This document shows positions 9,104-20,544 of a stretch of DNA of 64,000 bases, piece after piece (the first letter of the stretch is position 1; each line of letters starts with the position of its first letter). The notes beneath the pieces were generated by a model. That model was not told the origin of the DNA, did no database searches, and worked only from the letters and a program-made list of their open reading frames with translations. Source of the stretch: an uncultured Lachnospiraceae bacterium (GTDB taxonomy: Bacteria > Bacillota > Clostridia > Lachnospirales > Lachnospiraceae); contig CANRPU010000007.1 in the NCBI GenBank assembly GCA_947632555.1, positions 1 through 64,000 of the forward strand, in the 5' to 3' direction. The position numbers were made by a program, and so were the translations under genes.

Positions 9104-11647
9104 CTATTCTTCCTCTTCTCCTGAAGTTTTTCCCTCCTCTTCCGGCGTATCTTCCGTTTCCTGCTCCTCTTCTCCGGCAGCTTTTTCCCTTACCTTGGCG
9201 ATCTGGGCCACTTTTACGCCCTCGTCCAGATTGATAAGTTTCACGCCTGAAGTGATCCGTCCCAAAACGGAAATTTCCTGTACCCGCAGCTGTATGATAA
9301 TACCTTCCGTAGTGATCAGCATGATCTCATTTTCATCATTTACCGCTTTTACGCCTACCACGTCACCGGTTTTTTCGGTTATCTTATAACATTTTACTCC
9401 CTTGCCGCCTCTGTGCTGAAGAGTAAACTCATTCAGGAAGGTGCGCTTTCCAAGGCCGTTTTCCGAAACGATCAGCAGAGAATCGCCCTGATTCTGCAGC
9501 TGCATTCCTACGATTTCATCGCCGGGTGACAAATTCATGCCGATGACGCCCATGGAACTCCGCCCCGTCGCGCGGACATCCGTTTCTCTGAAACGGATAC
9601 ACATACCCTGCCTGGTAACCAGAAAGATCTCGCTGTCCGCGTCGGTATATTTGACTTCGATCAGTTCGTCATCGTCCCGCAGATTGATGGCGGTCAGCCC
9701 GTTTTTGCGGATATTGCTGTATTCTTCCAGAGAAGTTTTCTTTACGATACCACGCCTGGTGACCATGAACAGGTTTTTGTCCGCGTAATAATCCTTTATG
9801 GGAATCATGGCGGTGATCTTCTCTCCCGCGTTCAGCTGCAGGAGGTTCACAATAGCCGTTCCTCTGGCTGTTCTTCCCGCTTCCGGGATCTCATAGGCCT
9901 TCAGCCTGTAGACCCTGCCGTAGTTGGTAAAGAAATTCAGGTAATGGTGGGTGGTGGTCATAAGAAGATCTTCTATATAGTCTTCTTCTATGGTCTGCAT
10001 CCCCTTGATGCCTTTTCCGCCGCGGTTCTGCGCCCTGAAATTGTCCACCGTCATTCTCTTGATGTAACCCAGCCTGGTCATGGCGATCACCGTATTTTCC
10101 CTGGGGATCAGATCTTCCATGGAAATATCAAATTCGTCAAAACCTATCTTGCTGCGTCTGTCATCTCCGTATTTATCGGAAATCTCCATGATCTCCTTTT
10201 TAATGACGCCGAGCAGAATTTTTTCGTCGGCCAGAATGGATTTTAATTCCGCGATCTTCGCCATCAGGTCTTTGTGCTCGTTCTCCAGCTTTTCTCTTTC
10301 CAGTCCTGTCAATGAGGACAGCTTCATATCCACGATGGCCTGCGCCTGCGGTTCGGTGAACTCAAATCTTTCGATCAGACGCTGCTTTGCCATGGGCGTA
10401 GTCTGGCTGCCCCGGATAATGGAAATGACTTCGTCAATGAAATCCAGAGCCTTTAAAAGTCCCTGTAAAATATGGTCCCGCTTTTCCGCTTTGTCCAGAT
10501 CATATCTGGTCCTTCTGGTAACCACGTCCTTCTGATGATCCAGATAGTAGTTAAGCATATCCAGAAGGTTCATGATCCTGGGCTCGTTGTTGACCAGCGC
10601 CAGCATGATGATGCCAAAGGTATCCTGAAGCTGGGTATGCTTGTAAAGAAGGTTCAGTACCACATTGGCGTTTACATCCTTACGCAGCTCGATGACAACC
10701 CGGATCCCTTCTCTGTTGGATTCATCCCGCAGATCGGTTATGCCGTCTATTCTCTTTAATTTTACCAGCTCCGCTATTTTCTGGATCAGGTTCGCTTTAT
10801 TTACCAGATAGGGAAGCTCCGTTACCACAATCTGATTTTTGCCGTTGGGAAGGGTTTCAATATTTGTTACCGCGCGCACGCGGATCTTGCCCCGTCCTGT
10901 ACGATAGGCCTCTTCGCTGCCTCTGGTGCCTAAGATCAATCCTCCGGTGGGGAAATCAGGCGCTTTTACAATGGGAAGGATCTCTTCAATGTCGGTTTTT
11001 CTGTTTTCCTCCACATGGTTGTCTATGATCTTTACCACCGCCTTCACAATTTCACGAAGGTTGTGGGGAGGAATATTGGTGGCCATTCCCACGGCGATAC
11101 CGGTGGTGCCGTTTACCAGAAGATTGGGGTACCGGCTGGGAAGCACGGTAGGTTCTTTTTCCGTTTCATCAAAGTTGGGTACAAAATCCACCGTATCCTT
11201 ATTGATATCCGCCAGCAGTTCCATGGATATCTTGGAAAGCCTCGCTTCCGTATAACGCATGGCAGCCGCGCCATCTCCGTCCATGGAACCGAAATTGCCA
11301 TGGCCGTCCACAAGGGGATAACGCATACTCCAGTCCTGCGCCATATTTACCAAAGCGCCGTAAATGGAACTATCTCCGTGGGGATGATATTTACCCATGG
11401 TATCGCCGACGATACGGGCGCTCTTACGATGAGGCTTATCCGGACCGTTATTCAACTCTACCATGGAATAAAGAACTCTTCTCTGCACAGGCTTTAAGCC
11501 GTCCCTTACATCCGGAAGCGCTCTTGCCGCGATAACGCTCATGGCGTAATCAATATAAAAGTCCTCCATGGTTTTTTTCAGATCCACTTCATGGACCTTG
11601 TCAAAACCGCTGTCCGCCTGTATTTTATCAAAAATATTGTCATCCAT
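9104..11647 (-). CDS. gyrA: DNA gyrase subunit A
   Basis: The 847-residue breakage-reunion subunit of DNA gyrase. Conserved parts are the winged-helix region [20 protein letters not shown], the catalytic tyrosine Y132 in MRYTEARL, the GyrA box QRGGKGI-type motif ([11 protein letters not shown]) and a C-terminal six-blade DNA-wrapping domain. The tail is very acidic ([14 protein letters not shown]), as in other Firmicutes GyrA. In the quinolone-resistance region ([13 protein letters not shown]), S93 matches E. coli S83 while G97 stands where E. coli has D87. The gene follows gyrB by 34 bases in the classical origin order. Confidence 0.97.
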   Translation of the reverse strand: MDDNIFDKIQADSGFDKVHEVDLKKTMEDFYIDYAMSVIAARALPDVRDGLKPVQRRVLYSMVELNNGPDKPHRKSARIVGDTMGKYHPHGDSSIYGALVNMAQDWSMRYPLVDGHGNFGSMDGDGAAAMRYTEARLSKISMELLADINKDTVDFVPNFDETEKEPTVLPSRYPNLLVNGTTGIAVGMATNIPPHNLREIVKAVVKIIDNHVEENRKTDIEEILPIVKAPDFPTGGLILGTRGSEEAYRTGRGKIRVRAVTNIETLPNGKNQIVVTELPYLVNKANLIQKIAELVKLKRIDGITDLRDESNREGIRVVIELRKDVNANVVLNLLYKHTQLQDTFGIIMLALVNNEPRIMNLLDMLNYYLDHQKDVVTRRTRYDLDKAEKRDHILQGLLKALDFIDEVISIIRGSQTTPMAKQRLIERFEFTEPQAQAIVDMKLSSLTGLEREKLENEHKDLMAKIAELKSILADEKILLGVIKKEIMEISDKYGDDRRSKIGFDEFDISMEDLIPRENTVIAMTRLGYIKRMTVDNFRAQNRGGKGIKGMQTIEEDYIEDLLMTTTHHYLNFFTNYGRVYRLKAYEIPEAGRTARGTAIVNLLQLNAGEKITAMIPIKDYYADKNLFMVTRRGIVKKTSLEEYSNIRKNGLTAINLRDDDELIEVKYTDADSEIFLVTRQGMCIRFRETDVRATGRSSMGVIGMNLSPGDEIVGMQLQNQGDSLLIVSENGLGKRTFLNEFTLQHRGGKGVKCYKITEKTGDVVGVKAVNDENEIMLITTEGIIIQLRVQEISVLGRITSGVKLINLDEGVKVAQIAKVREKAAGEEEQETEDTPEEEGKTSGEEEE

Positions 11648-11681
11648 ATTTCTTTTCCTTTTCCCGGAATTATTTTATCTG

Positions 11682-13823
<2,142 letters not shown>

Positions 13824-13828
13824 TCAGA

Positions 13829-14914
13829 TTAGTTTTCAGAAGAAACTACTCCATTTGTTACTTTATAGATCTTATTGATTTCAAATCTGTTGTTTACAAA
13901 CTCCTCAAGACCGGTACAGGTAATGATAGTCTGAATATCTCCTATACTGTTCAAAAGATAATTCTGTCTGCTGCTGTCCAGCTCCGATAGTACATCATCC
14001 AGGAGAAGAACAGGATTGTCTTTGGAAATTTTCTTTACCAGCTCTATTTCCGAAAGTTTTAAAGACAGAGCAGCCGTCCGCTGCTGCCCCTGAGAACCGT
14101 AACGCCTTATGTCCACGCTGCCGTTTAAAAAAGCGAAATCATCTCTGTGAGGGCCTGTGGAAGTAATTTTGGATCTTATATCCCTTTCCTGACCGGCTTT
14201 AAGCTTATGCTCAAATTCCTCTATGGAAACATCCGGTTCATAAGAAATAAGAATATCTTCTTTTCCGCCGGAAAGTCTTTTATGTATCTCATAGATGATC
14301 TCATTCAACTGCTCCACGAAAAGCCGTCTTCTCTCTATGATCTTACTTCCGTAAGAGATCAGCTGGGAATCCCAGATGGACAGAGTATCCCTTAACTGCG
14401 GATTCATGTACATATCTTTAAGAAGCTTATTTCTCTGATTTACGATCTTGTTGTAATGATTCAGATTATAAAGATAAAAACTGTCAAGCTGGCACAGTTC
14501 CATGTCCACGAATCTTCTTCTTTCCGCCGGACCGTTTTTGATGATGCTCAGATCTTCCGGAGAAAAGAAAACTACGTTGCACAATCCCAGCAGTTCAGAG
14601 GCTTTTTTTATTTTTTTTCCGTCAATAGCGATCCCTTTGGATCCGGATTTACGCAGATGCATATCCACTCTGGTTTCCACATTGTCCTTTTCCAGATACG
14701 CGCGTATATGAGCCTCTTCTTTGTTAAAATTTATGATTTCCTTATCTTTGCTGCCTTTATGGGACTTTGTAGTGGCAGCTACATAGATAGATTCCAGGAT
14801 ATTCGTTTTTCCCTGAGCGTTATCTCCGTATAAAATATTGGTGCCTTTGTCAAACCGCAAATCCAGAAATTCATAATTCCTGTAATCCGCCAGCTCCAGC
14901 CTTTTGATTATCAT
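13829..14914 (-). CDS. recF: DNA replication and repair protein RecF
   Basis: A 361-residue SMC-like ATPase that loads RecA at gapped DNA through RecOR. It shows Walker A (LYGDNAQGKTNILESIY), the ABC-type signature region (YGSQGQQRTAALSLKLSE) and Walker B (VLLLDDVLSELD). Length is typical. The start lies three bases after the yaaA stop, within the dnaA-to-gyrA operon, in the standard dnaN-yaaA-recF-gyrB order. Confidence 0.96.
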   Translation of the reverse strand: MIIKRLELADYRNYEFLDLRFDKGTNILYGDNAQGKTNILESIYVAATTKSHKGSKDKEIINFNKEEAHIRAYLEKDNVETRVDMHLRKSGSKGIAIDGKKIKKASELLGLCNVVFFSPEDLSIIKNGPAERRRFVDMELCQLDSFYLYNLNHYNKIVNQRNKLLKDMYMNPQLRDTLSIWDSQLISYGSKIIERRRLFVEQLNEIIYEIHKRLSGGKEDILISYEPDVSIEEFEHKLKAGQERDIRSKITSTGPHRDDFAFLNGSVDIRRYGSQGQQRTAALSLKLSEIELVKKISKDNPVLLLDDVLSELDSSRQNYLLNSIGDIQTIITCTGLEEFVNNRFEINKIYKVTNGVVSSEN

Positions 14915-14917
14915 AAA

Positions 14918-15127
14918 TTATGCCTCTATCCTGATCTGCTGTCCTTCAAATTCTACAATATCCCCGTTATAAAGCTTCCTTCCTCTTCTTACGTCAACTT
15001 CCCCGTTGACTTTTACAAGTCCGTTCTGTATGATATCCTTCGCATCCACGCCGGACTCCGCGATACCGGAAAGCTTCAGAGCCTGCCCGAGCTTGATAAA
15101 ACCATCTCTTAATCTGATCGTTTCCAT
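14918..15127 (-). CDS. yaaA: S4-domain RNA-binding protein YaaA
   Basis: A 69-residue protein made of a single S4 RNA-binding fold (FIKLGQALKLSGIAESGVDA then GLVKVNGEVDVRRGRKLYNG). It is the standard small gene between dnaN and recF in Firmicutes. The family is linked with ribosome assembly in Bacillus, but its target here is inferred only. It starts 17 bases after the dnaN stop. Confidence 0.93.
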   Translation of the reverse strand: METIRLRDGFIKLGQALKLSGIAESGVDAKDIIQNGLVKVNGEVDVRRGRKLYNGDIVEFEGQQIRIEA

Positions 15128-15144
15128 TTTTTACCCTTCTATCA

Positions 15145-16254
15145 TCAGCTGACAGTAGTAAAATTAACAGGTAATATCAAATAAATATACTTTTCTTCAG
15201 CCTCTCTTATAAAACACGGCGCTTTCGGATTTACCAGATAGATATCCACATATTCGTCTTCTATCACGCGGAGAGCATCGATCAAAAACTTAGGATTGAA
15301 TCCTATCATCATATCCTTGCCGCTCTTTTCGATACTGATATCTTCATTCATGCTTCCTATGGTGGAATTCATTTTTAATTTCATGGTTCCATCCTGGATA
15401 TTGATGATAATGGGCTTTTTGTCCCCTTCTTTTATCAAAAGAGTAGATCTGTCTATACAGTTAAGCAACTCTTTTTTATTGATCTTTACCTTTGTTTCAT
15501 AATCGCTGGAAAGCATCTGGTCTATCTTAAAATACTCTCCCTCTATCAGTCTGGAAACCACTACCGTATTATCAAATTCAAACAGAACATATTTCTGCGT
15601 AAAGAAAATATTTACGTCCTTGTCCGTATCACCCGACAAGATCTTACTGATCTCATTTAAAGTCTTTCCCGGAATGATCACTTTTTGAGGTTCATAGGAA
15701 TCTTTCAGGTTGATCTTGCGAATAGAAATTCTGTGCCCGTCAAGAGATACCACCTTCATTTCGCTGCCGTTTATGTCAAAAAGCTCTCCCGTCATCATTC
15801 TGTTGTTATCATTGTCCGCTATGGAAAAGATAGTCTGTCTTATGACTTCCTTCAAGGTAAACTGAGAAACCACAACGCTGTTTTCTCTTTCTATCTGGGG
15901 AATGTAGGAAAAGTCTTCCCCGGACCGGCCTATAATGGTAAACTCGGATTTTTCACAGGTAATAACAGTCTTAAAAGAAGGATCCGTTTCTATGGTAATG
16001 TCGTTATCGGGAAGTTTTCTTACTATCTCAAGGAAAAATTTGGCATCCAGAGCGATAATGCCTTTTTCAATGATCTTTCCTTCAATAATAGTTTCTATTC
16101 CCAGTTCCATGTCATTCGCGGTCAGCTTTATCCTGTCCTGGGAAGCGTCTATGAGGATACATTCCAGGATAGACATGGTGGTCTTGTTAGGAACCGCTTT
16201 CGATACGATATTAACTCCGTTTGAAAGATCCGCCTTATTACATACTAATTTCAT
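15145..16254 (-). CDS. dnaN: DNA polymerase III beta sliding clamp
   Basis: The clamp that holds the replicative polymerase on DNA; about 369 residues, forming three repeated clamp domains and ending LPVNFTTVS like other beta clamps. I start at ATG 16254 (MKLVCNKADL), which matches the usual N terminus of the family. An in-frame ATG at 16275 would add seven residues that include the ribosome site GGAAGGGAG, so it is unlikely to be used. It is separated from dnaA by 306 bases containing DnaA-box-like sequences and its own promoter candidate. Confidence 0.96.
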   Translation of the reverse strand: MKLVCNKADLSNGVNIVSKAVPNKTTMSILECILIDASQDRIKLTANDMELGIETIIEGKIIEKGIIALDAKFFLEIVRKLPDNDITIETDPSFKTVITCEKSEFTIIGRSGEDFSYIPQIERENSVVVSQFTLKEVIRQTIFSIADNDNNRMMTGELFDINGSEMKVVSLDGHRISIRKINLKDSYEPQKVIIPGKTLNEISKILSGDTDKDVNIFFTQKYVLFEFDNTVVVSRLIEGEYFKIDQMLSSDYETKVKINKKELLNCIDRSTLLIKEGDKKPIIINIQDGTMKLKMNSTIGSMNEDISIEKSGKDMMIGFNPKFLIDALRVIEDEYVDIYLVNPKAPCFIREAEEKYIYLILPVNFTTVS

Positions 16255-16560
16255 TTGTGCATAACTCCCTTCCATTGTTAGATATAACGCGCGAGAAACG
16301 CGTATATAAATAAATATAAAAGAATTTCATAATATCAGTATTAAAGGATGTAGATATGTGCAAAACCCTTCTAATTATATCATTTATCAGGAAAAAATGA
16401 TAGTGGCAGCTTGTGTAAAAGAAAGAATAACTCAGGTAAAACTTTAAGATTATTCACAGGGGCTTTAAAAACATTTTTTATCTGTTAAAAAAATATACAC
16501 ATCTTTTCTACAGAAAAAAAGGTTTAACCACATGTTCCACACATGAAAAAGTGCATAATC
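16255..16560. other. dnaA-dnaN intergenic region with DnaA-box and promoter
   Basis: This 306-base AT-rich gap has no gene. It contains one perfect secondary-type DnaA box, TTATTCACA at 16450-16458, and several one-mismatch versions (ATATACACA at 16493-16501; TTAACCACA and GTTCCACA variants near 16524-16541). On the minus strand TGATATAAT (TATAAT at 16374-16379) is an extended -10 element suited to dnaN. In Bacillus the matching gap is the second half of a bipartite origin; by analogy this may be the downstream box cluster. Confidence 0.6.
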
Positions 16561-17928
16561 CTAAGATGGCGTTATCTTCTTTTTAATAATATCTATTTTA
16601 TTTTTAAGTTCTTCATCGGTCTTGATTTCTTCCGTTATTTTATTGATGCCGTGGATAACGGTAGTATGGTCTTTTTTTCCTAAGATCTTGGCTATGTTGG
16701 TTAAGGAGGTATTGGTCATTTCCCTGCAGAGATACATGACTACCTGTCTTGGCTGCACAAATTCCGAATTTCTTTTAATGGAAGTGATATCTTCCGGATT
16801 AACTCCAAAATGTTCGGATACCACGTTTATGATAACGGAAGGCGTGATCTGCCTGGGTTTGTCCGGATAGATCACGTCTTTCAGGGCATCCTCCGCCAGG
16901 GCCAGGGTAGGGGTTATCTTTTTAAGTTTCGCGAAAGCTACTATCTTGTTAAAAGCGCCTTCCAGCTCTCTTATATTGGATTTGATATTGGTAGCGATAT
17001 ATTTGATGATCTCTTCGTCAATATCGAGATTGCAGGATTCGGCGTTTTTCCTTAAAATAGCCATTCTGGTTTCGTAGTCGGGGGGCTGGATATCCGCGAT
17101 CAGTCCCCATTCAAAACGGGAGCGGAATCTTTCTTCCAGAGTTTCCATTTCTTTCGGCGGCTTGTCCGAAGAAAGGATGATCTGTTTGCCGGCGGAATGA
17201 AGCACGTTGAAAGTATGAAAAAATTCTTCCTGCGTACTTTCCTTTCCTATTATAAACTGTATATCATCTACCATAAGAACATCTACGGTCCTGTATTTTT
17301 CGCGCAGCTTTGTCATGGCCGCCGCGTTACCGCTTCTGATGGATTCGATCACTTCGTTTGTAAATTCTTCGGAAGTAACGTAAAGTACTTTGGTCTGTAC
17401 ATTCTGTTCCATTATAAAATGGCCTATGGAATGCATCAGGTGGGTTTTGCCCAGACCCGCTCCTCCATATAAATAGAGAGGATTGTATACCGTTCCGGGA
17501 GATTCCGCTACGGCCAGGGAAGCCGAATGGGCAAATTTGTTGTTGCTCCCTACTACAAAAGTGTCGAATTTGTATCTTGGATTCAGATTGGCGTTTTCAT
17601 AATTGATATTGTAAACGGGTTTTGAAGCAGGGATCTCTCTGTTGTCGGAGGGAGAAACGGTATTTTTTTCCAATACAAAAACAACATCATAGGTATGATT
17701 GAACATTTCAGATATGGTAACCTGAAAAAAGTCCTTATACTTGTTTGAGATATAGGAAAAAGCGTTGGCCTTATCATCCGGTACAATAATATATACTGTA
17801 TTATCCGCTAATTCGTAAAATTTTAAGGGAGCGATCCATGTATCGAAAGTAATGTCCATCATATTGTATTCCTGGCGCATTACTTCTTTGATGTGATCCC
17901 ATTGTTCCCTTATGTTTTCACCTTCCAT
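16561..17928 (-). CDS. dnaA: Chromosomal replication initiator DnaA
   Basis: The AAA+ initiator, about 455 residues. I start at ATG 17928 because GGAGGGTTTT stands directly before it; the ATG at 17940 would place this ribosome site inside the coding sequence. Domain I covers residues 1-85; a short linker follows; the AAA+ domain has Walker A (LYGGAGLGKTHLMHSIG) and Walker B (LMVDDIQFI); domain IV has the DnaA signature helix-turn-helix (YLCREMTNTSLTNIAKILGK, then DHTTVIHG) that binds DnaA boxes. The gene is first in the leftward replication operon and adjoins the box cluster. Confidence 0.97.
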   Translation of the reverse strand: MEGENIREQWDHIKEVMRQEYNMMDITFDTWIAPLKFYELADNTVYIIVPDDKANAFSYISNKYKDFFQVTISEMFNHTYDVVFVLEKNTVSPSDNREIPASKPVYNINYENANLNPRYKFDTFVVGSNNKFAHSASLAVAESPGTVYNPLYLYGGAGLGKTHLMHSIGHFIMEQNVQTKVLYVTSEEFTNEVIESIRSGNAAAMTKLREKYRTVDVLMVDDIQFIIGKESTQEEFFHTFNVLHSAGKQIILSSDKPPKEMETLEERFRSRFEWGLIADIQPPDYETRMAILRKNAESCNLDIDEEIIKYIATNIKSNIRELEGAFNKIVAFAKLKKITPTLALAEDALKDVIYPDKPRQITPSVIINVVSEHFGVNPEDITSIKRNSEFVQPRQVVMYLCREMTNTSLTNIAKILGKKDHTTVIHGINKITEEIKTDEELKNKIDIIKKKITPS

Positions 17929-18323
17929 AAAACCCTCCATACCGGGAGTAATCCGTTCCGAAACTCCGCCTTATATACCATATTAATATAAATAATAAAA
18001 TATTTCAAATAAAACTTAGAGGGTAAATTATCCACATTTTGTCGATAACTATGATTATAAGTTGACATATTTAAGAAAAAAAGCGGAATGGATGTGAATA
18101 ATCTATATTTTATACACATTGAAAAAATATATTGAAAACAGGCGGAATACAGATTTTTACACAAATAATCCATGTTTTATACCATGGTTATCCACAAACT
18201 ATTCACAAATTGTGGATTAACTTATGTAAATTAGATTTTACTCGAATATTGTGGATAACTTTTTAAATTTTTTTAAAAAAATATTTTGATTTTATAAATA
18301 AAAATATTTATTGCCGATTTTAC
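17929..18323. other. oriC: oriC: upstream DnaA-box cluster
   Basis: The divergent gap between dnaA and rpmH. Perfect matches to TTATNCACA are: TTATCCACA at 18028-18036 (+), TTATTCACA at 18093-18101 (-), TTATACACA at 18110-18118 (+), TTATCCACA at 18188-18196 (+) and TTATCCACA at 18250-18258 (-). One-mismatch boxes lie at 18199-18207 and 18211-18219. All genes on the left read left and the nearest genes on the right read right, as expected for replication leaving from here. The box pattern is seen directly; the origin function follows from the known dnaA-rpmH location in Firmicutes. Confidence 0.9.
18259..18312. other. AT-rich DNA-unwinding element candidate
   Basis: Directly after the last perfect DnaA box, about 50 bases are almost entirely A and T, with long T and A runs and only two G or C bases in the core. 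Such a stretch beside the strongest boxes is the expected place of initial strand opening. Confidence 0.65.
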
Positions 18324-18352
18324 TTGACATTCCGGAAGTTATCCAGTACAAT
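18324..18352 (+). promoter_or_regulatory. Sigma-A promoter of rpmH
   Basis: A perfect TTGACA (18324-18329) and TACAAT (18347-18352) are 17 bases apart, about 85 bases before rpmH. A strong promoter is expected for a ribosomal-protein gene. Confidence 0.75.
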
Positions 18353-18437
18353 CAATATGCTATTTTCCAATATTTTGACAATTTGAATACCTTTATATAG
18401 ACATTATATAAGGTTAGAAAAGAGGAGGTGTTTCCGT

Positions 18438-18572
18438 ATGAAAATGACATTTCAACCGAAGAAGAGATCCAGATCCAAGGTTCATGGATTCAGAGCAAGA
18501 ATGAGTACTGCCGGCGGAAGAAAGGTTCTGGCAGCAAGACGCGCGAAAGGAAGACATAAATTATCAGCATAG
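18438..18572 (+). CDS. rpmH: 50S ribosomal protein L34
   Basis: A 44-residue basic protein starting [18 protein letters not shown] and ending [10 protein letters not shown], the classical bL34 sequence. It follows a strong AGAGGAGGTG ribosome site. It is the first gene to the right of oriC and is followed at once by a hairpin that separates it from rnpA, as in many Firmicutes. Confidence 0.97.
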   Translation: MKMTFQPKKRSRSKVHGFRARMSTAGGRKVLAARRAKGRHKLSA

Positions 18573-18596
18573 GTCACAGTAATGTGACCTTTTTTT
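18571..18596 (+). terminator. Terminator or attenuator between rpmH and rnpA
   Basis: The stem GGTCACA/TGTGACC with a four-base loop (18572-18589) is followed by seven T. It starts in the rpmH stop codon. Partial read-through would explain how abundant L34 and scarce RnpA come from one promoter. Confidence 0.8.
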
Positions 18597-18619
18597 CTCT
18601 GAAAGATCAGGAGTATGCA

Positions 18620-18964
18620 GTGAACAATTCCGAATCGTTAAAAAAGAACCGCCAGTTTCAGTTTGTATATAAAAACGGAAGATCCCGCGCGGACAAGTAC
18701 CTTGTTATGTATATAAAGGAAAATGGCCTTGGTATGAACCGGATCGGGATCAGCGTAAGTAAAAAGATAGGAAACAGCGTAATCAGACATCGGGTAAAAA
18801 GACTGATAAAAGAAAGTTACCGGTTACATGAAAACATATTCAATAGTGGTTTGGATATGGTGATCGTCGCGAGGCAGAGAGCCGGATCCGCCGGATATTA
18901 TGAAATAGAGGATTCTCTTCTGCGTTTAGCGAAACTTCACGAAATGATCAAAGTTTATCTATGA
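18620..18964 (+). CDS. rnpA: Ribonuclease P protein component
   Basis: The protein subunit of RNase P, which helps the catalytic RNA bind precursor tRNA. I start at GTG 18620, giving [10 protein letters not shown] and 114 residues, because AGGAG lies six bases upstream. An earlier in-frame start at 18584 lies inside the rpmH terminator. The conserved RNR motif region reads [18 protein letters not shown], preceded by [10 protein letters not shown]. Its stop overlaps the yidD start by four bases. Confidence 0.95.
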   Translation: MNNSESLKKNRQFQFVYKNGRSRADKYLVMYIKENGLGMNRIGISVSKKIGNSVIRHRVKRLIKESYRLHENIFNSGLDMVIVARQRAGSAGYYEIEDSLLRLAKLHEMIKVYL

Positions 18965-19170
18965 AAAAAATTTTAATTGCATTGATAAAATTTTACAGAA
19001 AGTATCTTTCACCCTTAAAGAGGACCAAATGTCCTTATTATCCCACCTGTTCCCAGTACGGTCTGGAAGCTGTGGAAAAGTACGGCGCGTTAAAGGGAGG
19101 AACCCTGGCGTTGTGGAGGATACTCAGATGTAATCCTTTCTCAAAGGGGGGGTACGATCCTGTACCCTGA
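18961..19170 (+). CDS. yidD: Membrane protein insertion efficiency factor YidD
   Basis: A 69-residue protein with the conserved YidD sequence: an N-terminal amphipathic helix ([12 protein letters not shown]), then [19 protein letters not shown], and [14 protein letters not shown] at the end. It assists membrane protein insertion at the inner leaflet. It overlaps rnpA by ATGA and precedes yidC, the standard order. Confidence 0.95.
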   Translation: MKKILIALIKFYRKYLSPLKRTKCPYYPTCSQYGLEAVEKYGALKGGTLALWRILRCNPFSKGGYDPVP

Positions 19171-19223
19171 TTTTTTGAAATGTTATTGTCAGATGTCTTT
19201 AACAAGGCAGATTGAGAGGTAAA

Positions 19224-20516
19224 ATGACAGGTATTTTATTAACAAAAAGTACAACTCCTATCATAGGCTGGGTGGCCAGCCTGTTAGGTAAAATAATGGA
19301 GATCATATTTAACGTGCTGGATATGATAGGGATTCCCAATATCGGTCTTTCCATTATTTTATTTACTATCATAGTATATTTATTAATGCTGCCTCTTACC
19401 ATTAAGCAGCAGAAATTTTCCAAACTTTCCGCTAAGATGAATCCTGAAATGCAGGTGATCAGGGAAAAATATAAAAACCGCAAGGATAACGATTCCCAGA
19501 TGCAGATGAACGCCGAGATTCAGGCTATTTACGCCAAATACGGCGTGTCCCCTACCGGAAGCTGCGTACAGCTTTTGATACAGTTTCCTATTCTGCTTGC
19601 TCTGTATCAGGTTATTTACCGTATGCCCGCGTATGTTCCCAAGATAGGAAACGCTTTTAATGCCCTGGCATCTGAGATCATGAACGGGAACCTGCTTACC
19701 GAGTTTAAGGATACGGTGAGGGGAGCTTCTTCCTATATAAGAGATGTGGAAAATATTACCACCAATCAGTTCATTGATGTTTTAAACAGGGTAAACTTTT
19801 CTGATCTGTCCTCTTTCGCGGAAAGTCACGGTATCACGGCAGGACTGGCGGATATCAGCAGGTACAATTCCTTCCTGATAGAAGGATTTAACCTGGCGAA
19901 CTCTCCTTCTTCCGTGGTAAGCACTTTTTTTAAGAACAACGCCGCCGGAAACGTTACCATAATGATGGTGATCCTGGCGATAGCTATTCCTGTTTTATCA
20001 GCCGTGACGCAGTGGATAAACGTGCTGCTCATGCCTAAGCAGGAAAGCAGCGGCAATAAAGGGGAAACAGCGGATACCATGGCTTCTTCCATGAAGACCA
20101 TGAATATGGTAATGCCCATCATGTCGGCGTTCTTCTGTTACACGCTGCCCGCGGGTCTTGGTCTTTACTGGGTTTCGGGTTCCGTTGTAAGAAGTATCCA
20201 GCAGGTCATCATCAACAGACATATGGACAAGATGGACCTGAACGATATTATTGAAAAGAATAAAGAAAAAAGCGCCAAAAAGATGGAGAAGATGAAGGAA
20301 AACCAGGCGAAACTCCAGCAGTACGCCAATATGAACACCAAGGGCATCAATACGGCGAATACAAAAAATTATACTCAAAAAGCCAAGGAAGCGGCAGATA
20401 TTTCGGGAAAGGCTTCTTCCGTTCCGGCAAAAACTTCTTCCGGCAGCGCAAAGCCCGGAAGTCTTATGGCAAAGGCTAATATGGTAAAAGAGTATAACGA
20501 GCGTAACAACAAATAA
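19224..20516 (+). CDS. yidC: Membrane protein insertase YidC/SpoIIIJ
   Basis: A 430-residue insertase of the Oxa1 family. I start at ATG 19224, behind GAGAGG; the in-frame TTG at 19212 is upstream of that site. Hydrophobic segments cover the five-helix core: a region near residues 30-55 (IPNIGLSIILFTIIVYLLML), the cytoplasmic loop, LLIQFPILLALYQVIY, VTIMMVILAIAIPVLSAV and MNMVMPIMSAFFCYTLPAGLGLYWV. The positively charged residue expected in the hydrophilic groove is in the PLTIKQQKFS region. An extra segment of about 90 residues lies between helices two and three. The basic C-terminal tail is long, as in Gram-positive paralogues that bind ribosomes. In spore formers this protein (SpoIIIJ) also serves forespore development. 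Confidence 0.95.
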   Translation: MTGILLTKSTTPIIGWVASLLGKIMEIIFNVLDMIGIPNIGLSIILFTIIVYLLMLPLTIKQQKFSKLSAKMNPEMQVIREKYKNRKDNDSQMQMNAEIQAIYAKYGVSPTGSCVQLLIQFPILLALYQVIYRMPAYVPKIGNAFNALASEIMNGNLLTEFKDTVRGASSYIRDVENITTNQFIDVLNRVNFSDLSSFAESHGITAGLADISRYNSFLIEGFNLANSPSSVVSTFFKNNAAGNVTIMMVILAIAIPVLSAVTQWINVLLMPKQESSGNKGETADTMASSMKTMNMVMPIMSAFFCYTLPAGLGLYWVSGSVVRSIQQVIINRHMDKMDLNDIIEKNKEKSAKKMEKMKENQAKLQQYANMNTKGINTANTKNYTQKAKEAADISGKASSVPAKTSSGSAKPGSLMAKANMVKEYNERNNK

Positions 20517-20544
20517 CAGCACAGTTATAAAAGGAGGAATTGAG

